This document shows, piece by piece, positions 14,996 to 23,054 of a DNA stretch of 31,795 nucleotides; position 1 is the stretch's first letter; every line of letters begins with the position of its first letter. Origin of the DNA: Bacteroidales bacterium UBA3808 (lineage in GTDB: Bacteria; Bacteroidota; Bacteroidia; Bacteroidales; Paludibacteraceae); NCBI GenBank assembly GCA_002369075.1, contig DFEG01000035.1, positions 11,261-43,055 on the forward strand, in the 5' to 3' direction. The notes beneath the pieces were generated by a model. That model saw nothing but the letters and a program-made list of their open reading frames with translations. It was not told the DNA's origin and did no database searches. The translations under genes and the position numbers were made by a program.

Positions 14996-16068
14996 TGCGT
15001 ATAAATCTCTTTGAGTTGTTTGCCGACCGCCTCTGCCGAGAATCGGCTATACGTGTTGGCGTTGGCTATTGACGCAAGCTGCTGACGATCGGCAGTAACC
15101 GGACTCCACAATATTGTCTCTATGAATTCGGCGAACTTGCCCGGCTTGTATTGTGCTATTTCTTGCGGTACGATGAGGTCGGCTATCTCCTCTGCGATGC
15201 CAACGGGTGTGGAGAGGATAGGTAAGCCCGCAGCTGCGGCTTCTGCGAGTACTACTCCGTATGTCTCGTACCGGCTGGAGAGCACAAAAGCGTCTGCGTG
15301 AGCCATCTCTTCCGCCACCTTCCGGGGTGTCAGTTCGCCCGTCCAGCGCAGGAGGTTTTCGGGAATGTCGAGTGTGTCTGCGTACGCACGGACATCCTTA
15401 TAGTCGATTCCTGTGCCGACGAGAACCAACTGCCAGTCCTGACGTTTTTCGGACAGCATCTTGGCAGCCCGCAGGAGTCCTTTGACATTTTTGTGAGGCT
15501 CGTCAAAACAAGTGATATTCAAAAGAGTCTTCCGATTATCCGGTATGCCTGAGTTTCTCAGCCCAGAATGGTCACGATTGTTTCGTTGCTTCGGTATATC
15601 GAAGAAAAAATCATCTACCACATTATCGATAATCTCCCATCTTTTAGCTTTGAAATCTAACGCCTGCATAGCTTTCTTTAAGTCCTTACTGACAGGCATT
15701 ACGACTTCGGCGTTTTTGCATATATAACGCATGAATGCAGTATGCAGACTATGTGGGGAGATATTCTTACTAGACGGCAAGTATCCTGTAAAGTGCTCAA
15801 CGATGACATATGGAATACCGTAGCGGTGTTTGAGCCAGAGGGCGAGGAGACCTTGCTTCTGAATGACGTTCAGTTGGACGAGATCCGGCATCCACCCTTC
15901 ACGGCGGAGAGCACTCCACTGGCACCATGTGTCGCGCCATGTTTGCGAGAAGATGACGCGCACCTCACACCCCTGCGCGCGAACGGCGTCCGCGTGCTTT
16001 TGTACGAAAAGTCCGCTCATTGCGTCCTTCTCGGACGGGTACCACGGTGTGAGAAAAAGAACCTTCAA
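14977..16068 (-). CDS. Glycosyltransferase family 4 (GT-B)
   Basis: A 363-aa GT4-type enzyme that transfers a sugar from a nucleotide sugar. The N-terminal FLTPWYPSEKDAMSGLFVQKHADAV is typical. The C-terminal domain holds LVGTGIDYKDV, LLRWTGELTPRKVAEEMAHADAFVLSSRYETYGVVLAEAAAAGLPILSTPVG, with the E-x7-E motif of the family. The start codon is TTG at 16068: an in-frame TAA lies immediately before it and the next ATG would remove the first conserved strand. That TTG lies inside the last unit of a heptanucleotide repeat which fills the gap to the upstream gene. It is followed, with overlap, by the asparagine-synthase-like gene. Confidence 0.9.
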   Translation of the reverse strand: MKVLFLTPWYPSEKDAMSGLFVQKHADAVRAQGCEVRVIFSQTWRDTWCQWSALRREGWMPDLVQLNVIQKQGLLALWLKHRYGIPYVIVEHFTGYLPSSKNISPHSLHTAFMRYICKNAEVVMPVSKDLKKAMQALDFKAKRWEIIDNVVDDFFFDIPKQRNNRDHSGLRNSGIPDNRKTLLNITCFDEPHKNVKGLLRAAKMLSEKRQDWQLVLVGTGIDYKDVRAYADTLDIPENLLRWTGELTPRKVAEEMAHADAFVLSSRYETYGVVLAEAAAAGLPILSTPVGIAEEIADLIVPQEIAQYKPGKFAEFIETILWSPVTADRQQLASIANANTYSRFSAEAVGKQLKEIYTQCMVSE

Positions 16069-16090
16069 TTACCAATTACCAATTACTAAT
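16067..16090. repeat. Heptanucleotide tandem repeat at a gene junction (AATTACC, 3.4 units)
   Basis: Units AATTACC, AATTACC, AATTACT and AAT. On the coding (minus) strand this reads TAATTGG TAATTGG TAATTGA. It exactly spans the interval between the TAG of the FemAB-like gene (16086-16088) and the TTG start of the glycosyltransferase. Confidence 0.85.
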
Positions 16091-17045
16091 GCATCCCCCA
16101 CTCCCTTATTTTCTGAAACCACAGTGCAATGCGGAATAAGGGCTTGTAGTATTTCTCCACGCTATAGTAGGTGGTAGGGGTGGAACCGAACTGCTTGTAG
16201 TGCTTGGCGGTGCCGCGCTCCATGGAGCCCTCGAAATCGAAGCGGACCTGTTTCTCGCGGGCGAGTTTCATCGCTTCGAGAACCAGTAGTGCGCCGGCTC
16301 CGGAGTCTCCGAAAGCGGGATCGTAGGCAGGGATGAGGTAGTACATGTAACTCTTGTCCCACACCAGGAACGCGGCGGCATAGACCTGCCCGTCCGCATT
16401 GCAGATACTGAGTATCCGGCACTGCCCGAGCCGCCGGGCTTTGCGTTCGAGGACGAGCAGGAACTCCCGGCTGTACCCGATCTTGCGTTTGCGTGCGGCA
16501 AGGCAGCGGGTGTGGAAACGGTAGAACTCCTCTGCGTCCATGGCATGCTCCGCATGCAGCGAGAGGGCTTTCTGGAGCTGCCGGCGCTTGTTCTTGCTGA
16601 ACGATGCGATAAGCTCATCCAGATTGCTGAGATCATCCACACGGTACGTGACGCGCTCTTTGGTCTTGAAACCGAGGGCGCGCATGGCATTCACGCACAG
16701 ACTGCCGGGCATGAACTGCTGATAGTAGTATGCTACGCCCAGTTGGTCTATCTGTTCTTTGATGAGCCGGCAGACTTCGGCTGTTTTCCATTTGTCGGCA
16801 GTCACTTCCGGCGTGACCCATATGCCTCCGATCTGGGTCTGCTGAGGCATCACAATATATTTGTACCACGCGCGTTTGCGTAGGAGGTACGGCATGGCGC
16901 CGATGATCTTGCCAGCTTCGTCTTCCGCCAGCAGCACATCCCATTGCTTGCCGGCGCAGACGGCGTCCATCCACCACGGTTGCATGAAAAGGGGTACATA
17001 CTCCTGTGCAGCCACCCACTCGGTATATCGCTCCTTATTCGTCAT
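16086..17045 (-). CDS. FemAB/GNAT-fold acyltransferase-like protein
   Basis: A 319-aa protein resembling the Acetyltransf_6/FemAB group of the GNAT superfamily. The N-terminal part has FMQPWWMDAVCAGKQWDVLLAEDEAGKIIGAMPY. The middle has SKNKRRQLQKAL (the FSKNxRRxIRKA-like block of this group), and the C-terminal part has AAAFLVWDKSYMYYLIPAYD and RFDFEGSMERGTAKHYKQFG. FemAB-type enzymes attach amino acids using aminoacyl-tRNA; relatives in polysaccharide loci acylate sugars. It follows ssb on the same strand through a 56-bp heptamer array and precedes the glycosyltransferase. The donor and acceptor are not known. Confidence 0.8.
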   Translation of the reverse strand: MTNKERYTEWVAAQEYVPLFMQPWWMDAVCAGKQWDVLLAEDEAGKIIGAMPYLLRKRAWYKYIVMPQQTQIGGIWVTPEVTADKWKTAEVCRLIKEQIDQLGVAYYYQQFMPGSLCVNAMRALGFKTKERVTYRVDDLSNLDELIASFSKNKRRQLQKALSLHAEHAMDAEEFYRFHTRCLAARKRKIGYSREFLLVLERKARRLGQCRILSICNADGQVYAAAFLVWDKSYMYYLIPAYDPAFGDSGAGALLVLEAMKLAREKQVRFDFEGSMERGTAKHYKQFGSTPTTYYSVEKYYKPLFRIALWFQKIREWGMH

Positions 17046-17055
17046 AACGAAGATA

Positions 17056-17111
17056 GTCGAAAGTCAAAAGTCGAAAGTCAAAAGTCAAAAGTCAAAAGTC
17101 GAAAGCTGAAA
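17056..17111. repeat. Heptanucleotide tandem repeat (GTCRAAA, 8 units)
   Basis: Eight consecutive 7-bp units: GTCGAAA, GTCAAAA, GTCGAAA, three GTCAAAA, GTCGAAA and GCTGAAA. The array begins at the base after the ssb stop codon (17112-17114) and ends 10 nt before the FemAB-like start, so it makes up nearly the whole junction. Confidence 0.95.
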
Positions 17112-17585
17112 TTAGCGGAACAGTCCGTTGAAGAACCCTCCTTGTTGCTCCTGTGCTTCGGGAGCAGCCTGTGCCTCGTCGTTAAGCGCTTCTGCAGCTT
17201 CCTCTGACTGCTGGCTGCTGGCTGCTGACTGCTGCTGGTTCCGGTAGATATCCGGACGGTAGAGAATCTGTATGTTCTCCGCGATAACCTCCGTTTTGCG
17301 CCTGATTTGTCCGTCTTTCTCCCAAGCCCGTGTCTTGAGTTTACCCTCGACATAGACCTTCATGCTCTTTTTGAGGTTCTGTTGCGCCCACTCGGCGAGG
17401 TTGCGCCACAGTACAATGGAGTGCCACTCTGTCACATCGGGTACTTGCGTGCCGTTTTGCATTACATAACCGCGTTCGGTAGTTGCCAAATTGAAAGTTG
17501 CAATTGCTACGCCTCTGTCCAAGTAACGTACTTCCGGATCTGCACCTACGTTACCAATAAGAATTACTTTGTTTACGCTTGACAT
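17112..17585 (-). CDS. ssb: Single-stranded DNA-binding protein
   Basis: A 157-aa SSB. The OB-fold covers about residues 1-105: MSSVNKVILIGNVGADPEVRYLDRG, then TEWHSIVLWRNLAEWAQQNLKKSMKVYVEGKLKTR and IAENIQIL. The linker (about 110-145) is Gln/Ser/Ala/Glu-rich. The protein ends GGFFNGLFR, so the acidic DDDLPF-type tip that SSBs use to bind partner proteins is missing. Neither alternative frame restores it. Part of the linker is encoded by a 7-bp tandem repeat (17204-17238), where gain or loss of a unit would shift the frame. A promoter at 17634-17665 drives it. It may be a secondary SSB. Confidence 0.93.
   Translation of the reverse strand: MSSVNKVILIGNVGADPEVRYLDRGVAIATFNLATTERGYVMQNGTQVPDVTEWHSIVLWRNLAEWAQQNLKKSMKVYVEGKLKTRAWEKDGQIRRKTEVIAENIQILYRPDIYRNQQQSAASSQQSEEAAEALNDEAQAAPEAQEQQGGFFNGLFR
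17204..17238. repeat. Heptanucleotide repeat inside the ssb linker (CTGRCTG, 5 units)
   Basis: Units CTGACTG, CTGGCTG, CTGGCTG, CTGACTG and CTGCTGG. The period is 7, not 3, so the repeat is not a simple codon repeat. It encodes the QQSAASSQQ stretch on the minus strand. Confidence 0.8.
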
Positions 17586-17633
17586 ATTTGTTTTGTTAGA
17601 TTTGTTTGTTGTTCAAAAACCATAAATCGGCTG

Positions 17634-17665
17634 CAAAGTTACTACTTTTTTTTGAATTATCCAAG
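17634..17665 (-). promoter_or_regulatory. ssb promoter
   Basis: On the minus strand, a -33 CTTG (17662-17665) and a -7 TAACTTTG (17634-17641) are 20 nt apart. It probably also serves the FemAB-like, glycosyltransferase and asparagine-synthase-like genes. Confidence 0.65.
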
Positions 17666-17679
17666 AAACATGCAAAAAA

Positions 17680-17711
17680 TTTGCATATATCAAAATTTTT
17701 TTGTACCTTTG
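17680..17711 (+). promoter_or_regulatory. Rightward promoter into a gene-free, hairpin-rich stretch
   Basis: A -33 TTTG (17680-17683) and a -7 TACCTTTG (17704-17711) are 20 nt apart, a very good match. No coding region starts for over 450 bases downstream, and the next gene has its own promoter at 18108-18138. Confidence 0.65.
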
Positions 17712-17734
17712 CATCGGATTTGAGAAAATTCTTA

Positions 17735-18061
17735 ATCCGCCAAACTTGGCGGATGCATCAAGTCCTTTTTCTTCCCTTTTCGTTACGGTGACGTTAGCTT
17801 AGCAACCCACTAACGACCCACTAATCACCCACTAATCACCCACTCGGAGTCTTATGAAAGAGCGATGAGGGACACCCCCCAGCCCCCTCTCAGAGGGGGA
17901 GAGCGAGGGAGGGAATGGGCGGGGAAATGAGTGAGGGGGTGACGAGGGGTGACGAGGGGTGGAGCGGCTCCGAGGAGCCGATGTCGGAATTTGATTCCGA
18001 CGCAATGAAAAAAGAAGGGGGGTGGGGAAATGAGTGAGAGATGGGCGGGGAAATGAGTGAG
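17735..18061. repeat. Cluster of REP-like hairpins and short repeats (cluster 2)
   Basis: Hairpins lie at 17735-17754 (ATCCGCCAA, loop AC), 17883-17899 (CCCCCTC, loop TCA), 17965-17980 (CGGCTC, loop CGAG) and 17983-18001 (GTCGGAAT, loop TTG, tail GCAATGAAAAAAG). The first, second and fourth match elements of cluster 1 (1019-1267) in the opposite orientation. There are also direct repeats of GGGGAAATGAGTGAG (three, near 17921, 18024 and 18047) and a tandem GGTGACGAGG. I see no credible gene in 17586-18175; the minus-strand open frames here are low complexity. Confidence 0.7.
17804..17847. repeat. 11-bp tandem repeat (ACCCACTAAT-type, 4 units)
   Basis: Units AACCCACTAAC, GACCCACTAAT, CACCCACTAAT and CACCCACTCGG lie within hairpin cluster 2. 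Another 11-bp tandem repeat of different sequence precedes the RAYT gene at 30331-30374. Confidence 0.85.
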
Positions 18062-18107
18062 GGACGGGCGGGGAGAAGCAAAAAAAAGAACAAAAATGCG
18101 TGCACGC

Positions 18108-18138
18108 TTGCGTATGTCAAAAAAAAGTTGTATCTTTG
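18108..18138 (+). promoter_or_regulatory. Promoter of the endonuclease/exonuclease/phosphatase gene
   Basis: A -33 TTG (18108-18110) and a -7 TATCTTTG (18131-18138) are 20 nt apart, leaving a leader of about 32 nt before the ATG at 18176. Confidence 0.6.
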
Positions 18139-18175
18139 CAGCCAAATTGGAGAAAAACTGAAAAATACACATACA

Positions 18176-19297
<1,122 letters not shown>

Positions 19298-19308
19298 GAT
19301 AAAGGATT

Positions 19309-19620
19309 ATGACACTACAACTGAATAGAAATACAACGCCCATACGGATGCGTAATTACGGGCGTATCGTGCAGGACATGATTGCGTATGCATCGACCCT
19401 GCCTGCCGGACAGGAACGTGACTCACTGGAGATATACATTGCCCAGTGCATGCGTCAGCGCAACCTTGTCTGGAACCGCGACCAGGAAGCGGGAATAAGC
19501 CGTGTGAAGGAGGATATTATCAGGATGTCAAACGGCAAACTTCTCTGCGATTCGCAAGCTTTCGAGCAAATACTCATGCAGCCGGGTAGTCAGACTGCAG
19601 GTAAGAAAAAGAAAAAATAA
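19309..19620 (+). CDS. Small DUF4290-like protein
   Basis: A 103-aa protein whose first 80 residues fit the start of the Bacteroidetes DUF4290 family: a short N-terminal strand, then MRNYGRIVQDMIAYASTLPAGQERDSLEIYIAQCM. It is shorter than family members I know (about 170-200 aa) and ends in a KKKKK tail. The function of the family is unknown. It lies 2 nt before prs and after a heptamer array, inside a plus-strand operon. The DUF4290 assignment is by recollection of the YGR...Q.M pattern and is tentative; it is certainly a real gene by spacing and codon use. Confidence 0.6.
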   Translation: MTLQLNRNTTPIRMRNYGRIVQDMIAYASTLPAGQERDSLEIYIAQCMRQRNLVWNRDQEAGISRVKEDIIRMSNGKLLCDSQAFEQILMQPGSQTAGKKKKK

Positions 19621-19622
19621 CA

Positions 19623-20585
19623 ATGGAAAAAAACAATCAGTTCAAGATCTTTGCAGGGTCGAAAGGACAGTCCCTCGCGCAGGGAATATGCGCGGAACTG
19701 GGCTGCCAGGTCGGCAATCTGCATGTAGATCGGTTTTCAGATGGTGAGTTTTGCACCTATTTTGAAGAGTCCGTCCGCGGACAATCTGTTTATTTGGTTC
19801 AGTCCACATGCCCCACGAGCGACAACCTGATGGAGTTGCTGCTCATGATCGATGCGGCGAAACGAGCGAGTGCTTACAAGGTGGTAGCAGTGATCCCGTA
19901 TTTCGGTTGGGCGCGGCAGGACCGAAAGGACAAGCCCCGTGTCTCCATCGGTGCCAAACTGGTAGCGAACATGCTCCAGACGGCCGGCGCTGACCGGGTG
20001 ATCACAGTGGATCTCCATGCCGACCAGATTCAGGGATTCTTTGACATCCCGGTGGATCATATCTTCGGCTCGAATGTGTTAGCCCCTTATATCGCAGGAC
20101 TGAATCTGAAAAAACTGATTGTGGCTTCCCCGGACGTGGGCGGTTCTAAAAGAGCCTCCAATTTCTCGAAGAAACTCCACCTGTTGACCGACCGCGAAGT
20201 GCCGATGGTGATATGTTACAAGAACCGTCCGGAATTCAATAAAGTTTCTGAAATCCGTGTCCTGGGTGATATTTACGGCAAGGATGTAGTCATCTTCGAC
20301 GACATCGCTGACACCGCAGGCACGTTGTGCAAGGCGGCAGAGGTGATGAAAGAAGGAGGCGCGAAAAGTGTGCGCGCGGTAGTGAGCCACGCCGTGTTGA
20401 GCGGTAACGCCTGTCAGCGGATCGAGGACTCGGCACTGGAGGAACTGGTCTGCACCGACTCGATTCCGGTCGATCCCGCCTGCTGCTCCAAACTCCACGT
20501 GGTCAGCCTCGCCAAACCGATTGCCGACACCATCCTTGCTATCCAGAACCACACATCCGTCAGTGAAGCCAATACACCGTGTTGA
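19623..20585 (+). CDS. prs: Ribose-phosphate pyrophosphokinase
   Basis: A 320-aa PRPP synthetase that makes PRPP from ribose 5-phosphate and ATP for nucleotide, His and Trp synthesis. It shows the family landmarks: RFSDGEFCTYFEESVRG, STCPTSDNLMELLLMIDAAKRASA, PYFGWARQDRKDKPR (ATP loop), VDLHADQIQGFFDIPVDH (His/metal site) and VVIFDDIADTAGTL (PRPP loop). The PRPP loop has DDIADTAGT where many have DDMIDTAGT. Length is normal. It overlaps the start of the glutaminyl cyclase gene by a few bases and belongs to the same operon. RpiB, encoded at 25397-25846, produces its substrate. Confidence 0.97.
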   Translation: MEKNNQFKIFAGSKGQSLAQGICAELGCQVGNLHVDRFSDGEFCTYFEESVRGQSVYLVQSTCPTSDNLMELLLMIDAAKRASAYKVVAVIPYFGWARQDRKDKPRVSIGAKLVANMLQTAGADRVITVDLHADQIQGFFDIPVDHIFGSNVLAPYIAGLNLKKLIVASPDVGGSKRASNFSKKLHLLTDREVPMVICYKNRPEFNKVSEIRVLGDIYGKDVVIFDDIADTAGTLCKAAEVMKEGGAKSVRAVVSHAVLSGNACQRIEDSALEELVCTDSIPVDPACCSKLHVVSLAKPIADTILAIQNHTSVSEANTPC

Positions 20586-21574
20586 AAGTGAAGAAAAATA
20601 TTTTTGTTACAGGATTAGTGGCAGGCATAGCCTGCCTCTTGTCTGCTTGTTCGGGGAAGAAACCCGTGACAATCGAGCGCCCGTCGTTCTCGGCAGACAG
20701 CGCGTACGCGTATATTGAGAGGCAGATGGCTTTCGGACCGCGTGTGCCCAACGGCGCGGCGCATATGCAGTGCGCAGTGTGGCTGGTGCAGCAGTTGCGT
20801 GCGTTCGGAGCCACGGTGGAACTCCAGAAAGGCTACATGCCCGATTACAAGGGTGACAGCCAGCAGATATACAACATCATCGGTCATTTCAATACGCCGG
20901 AAACGGCTTCCCGCCCGCGCATCCTGCTGGGTGCGCACTATGACACGCGGCCGTGGTGCGACGAAGAGGAGGCGTATGCCGACCGTTTTTATAATGTCCC
21001 GGGAGCCAACGATGGTGCTTCCGGTGTCGGCGTGCTGTTGGAAGTGGCGCGACAGGTAGGCAAACGGATGGCGGACTCGACATTCACAACCCCGGTGGAT
21101 ATTGTTTTCTTTGACTGCGAAGATATGGGCACACCGCGTACCTATACCGGCGTGGAACGCGAGGACACATGGTGTCTCGGTTCCCAACTGTGGGCTACCA
21201 ACTATGCGAAAAATCAGTCAGCGGTCTATTCTTTCGGTATCGTCCTCGACATGGTCGGCGCGCCGGACGCAACATTCCCGAGAGAGATGTATTCGACTCA
21301 GTATGCCGCCAATTACCAGCAGCAGATATGGCACGCGGCGGAACAACTCGGCTACGGAGCCATGTTTACCGCCCAGCAGTCGTACCCCATTACCGACGAC
21401 CATTATTACATTAATTACATTGCCGGTATCCCCTGTGTGGATATTATCCATTATGATGTGCGCAACGCAACGGGTTTCCCGCATTGGTGGCACACACGCA
21501 ACGACAATCTGGATAACATATCCAAACCGACCCTGCAAGCCGTCGGAGAAGTGGTGATGAGTCAAGTTAAGTGA
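20579..21574 (+). CDS. Lipoprotein glutaminyl-peptide cyclotransferase (M28 family)
   Basis: A 331-aa M28-type zinc enzyme. Its N-terminus is a lipoprotein signal (KKNIFVTGLVAGIACLLSAC; lipobox LSAC). The catalytic core has LLGAHYDTRPW, VPGANDGASGVGVLLE, FFDCEDMG and YPITDDHYYI, matching the metal and active-site positions of glutaminyl cyclases. In Porphyromonas gingivalis a similar enzyme forms pyroglutamate on exported proteins that begin with Gln after signal cleavage. The first in-frame starts are GTG 20579, TTG 20582 and GTG 20588; no ATG is available. I give the first, but any of the three is possible. A zinc aminopeptidase is the alternative reading. Confidence 0.85.
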   Translation: MLKVKKNIFVTGLVAGIACLLSACSGKKPVTIERPSFSADSAYAYIERQMAFGPRVPNGAAHMQCAVWLVQQLRAFGATVELQKGYMPDYKGDSQQIYNIIGHFNTPETASRPRILLGAHYDTRPWCDEEEAYADRFYNVPGANDGASGVGVLLEVARQVGKRMADSTFTTPVDIVFFDCEDMGTPRTYTGVEREDTWCLGSQLWATNYAKNQSAVYSFGIVLDMVGAPDATFPREMYSTQYAANYQQQIWHAAEQLGYGAMFTAQQSYPITDDHYYINYIAGIPCVDIIHYDVRNATGFPHWWHTRNDNLDNISKPTLQAVGEVVMSQVK

Positions 21575-21604
21575 AAGATGAAAGATGAAAAGTGAAGGAT
21601 GAAG
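21570..21604. repeat. Heptanucleotide tandem repeat (RRTGAAR, 5 units)
   Basis: Units AGTGAAA, GATGAAA, GATGAAA, AGTGAAG and GATGAAG. The TGA stop of the cyclase gene lies in the first unit and the sufC ATG is 5 nt after the last. Confidence 0.9.
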
Positions 21605-21608
21605 TGAT

Positions 21609-22361
21609 ATGAGTAAGGTATTATTAGAGATAAAAAATCTTCACGCCTCTATTGGTGGCAAGGAGATATTAAAAGGTGTCAACCTCGTCATCAACGAAGG
21701 CGAAGTGCACGCAATCATGGGACCGAACGGAGCCGGCAAATCCACGCTCTCTGCCGTCCTCACGGGCAATCCTGCGTACGAGGTGACGGCCGGGGAGGTG
21801 TATCTGAAAGGACAAGACCTCTTATCAATGCCCGCAGAGGTGCGCGCACGTGCGGGCGTGTTCCTTTCTTTTCAGTACCCCGTGGAGATCCCCGGGGTGA
21901 GCATGACGAACTTCATGCGTACGGCACTCAACGCCAAACGGGAGTACGAGGGCAAAGAACCTGTTTCGGCAAAGGAATTCCTTGCGCTCATGCGCGAGAA
22001 GAAGAAACTGCTCGAACTGCCGGACAAACTCAATAACCGTTCTGTCAATGAGGGGTTCTCAGGCGGAGAGAAGAAGAAAAACGAAATCTTCCAGATGGCG
22101 ATGCTGGAGCCCTGTCTCTCTATTTTGGACGAGACGGACTCAGGCTTGGATATAGATGCGCTGCGTATTGTGGCAGAGGGCGTCAACCGCCTCAAGACTC
22201 CGCAGAACGCCTCAATCGTCATTACCCACTACCAGCGGCTGCTGGACTATATCGTCCCCGATTTCGTACACGTCCTCGCAGACGGCAGGATTGTCAAGAC
22301 AGGCGACAAGACGCTCGCACTCGAACTCGAAGAAAAAGGCTACGAAGGACTGAATCTCTAA
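21609..22361 (+). CDS. sufC: Fe-S cluster assembly ATPase SufC
   Basis: A 250-aa ABC-type ATPase of the SUF Fe-S assembly scaffold SufBCD. Motifs: Walker A GPNGAGKST, Q-loop FLSFQYPVEIPGV (the SufC-specific Q-loop region), signature FSGGEKKKNEIFQM, Walker B LSILDETDSGLDID and H-loop VITHYQRLLDYI. Length is standard. sufD follows 27 nt downstream. In most Bacteroidetes sufB lies directly upstream of sufC; here that place is taken by the glutaminyl cyclase gene, so sufB must be elsewhere in the genome. Confidence 0.97.
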   Translation: MSKVLLEIKNLHASIGGKEILKGVNLVINEGEVHAIMGPNGAGKSTLSAVLTGNPAYEVTAGEVYLKGQDLLSMPAEVRARAGVFLSFQYPVEIPGVSMTNFMRTALNAKREYEGKEPVSAKEFLALMREKKKLLELPDKLNNRSVNEGFSGGEKKKNEIFQMAMLEPCLSILDETDSGLDIDALRIVAEGVNRLKTPQNASIVITHYQRLLDYIVPDFVHVLADGRIVKTGDKTLALELEEKGYEGLNL

Positions 22362-22388
22362 ATGTCAAAATGACCAAATAAATGGTAC

Positions 22389-23054
22389 ATGGTAGATGAC
22401 CAAATCGTAAATATTAAGTCCGGTGAGACGTACGAACGCGTATTCCTCAACGAGCCTTCCGTCAACCTCCGGATTGTTCAGGAGGCAGGTTCGCATGTGA
22501 AAATTCACGTGCTCAACATATCCGGACTATCCGGAAAATCCGGAGTTTCCGGAAGCAATAACATTGTTGTGGAGCAAGCCGGTGAGGGCTGTAAGACGGA
22601 GATTTACGGCCTCGCTTTCCTGCACGGCGAAGAATCCGTGACTACCGAGACCCATGTGACCCACGCCGTAGGCGGGGGAACATCCGACCAGTTGGTCAAA
22701 TTCGTTCTGGACGACCGTGCACGCGGACGTTTCATCGGTGACCTGAAGATCGTGCAGGACGCGCAGAAAACCGAGGCGCACCAGACCAACCGCAACCTGG
22801 TTCTCTCCGACGAGGCGGAGATGCGCACCCAGCCGCAGCTGGAGATTTATGCCGATGATGTAAAGGCAACCCATGGTGCCTCTACGGGGCAGTTGGATGA
22901 GTCAGCGCTTTTCTACATGCAGCAGCGCGGCATAGACAAACAAAAAGCGCGCCAACTGCTCGTCGGCGCGTTTATGAAAGATGTCCTCGCTACTATCAGC
23001 GATGAGCCATTAAGAGAACAACTACTGGACGCGGTTGATGGCGAAATCGAGTAG
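22389..23054 (+). CDS. sufD: Short SufD-like Fe-S assembly protein
   Basis: A 221-aa protein matching the C-terminal core of SufD: the beta-helix region (CKTEIYGLAFLHGEESVTTETHVTHAVGGGTSDQLVKFVLDDRARGRFIGDLKIVQDAQKTEAHQTNRNLVLSDEAEMRTQPQLEIYADDVKATHGASTGQLDESALFYMQQRGI) with the conserved C-terminal GASTGQLDE and RGI segments. Usual SufD is about 400-450 aa; the N-terminal half is absent. There is no sign of a lost start upstream, because the gap to sufC is only 27 nt. Near residues 45-57 four SGx repeats (TCCGGA at DNA level) occur. The 3' end overlaps the convergent polyprenyl synthetase gene by 33 nt. Confidence 0.88.
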   Translation: MVDDQIVNIKSGETYERVFLNEPSVNLRIVQEAGSHVKIHVLNISGLSGKSGVSGSNNIVVEQAGEGCKTEIYGLAFLHGEESVTTETHVTHAVGGGTSDQLVKFVLDDRARGRFIGDLKIVQDAQKTEAHQTNRNLVLSDEAEMRTQPQLEIYADDVKATHGASTGQLDESALFYMQQRGIDKQKARQLLVGAFMKDVLATISDEPLREQLLDAVDGEIE

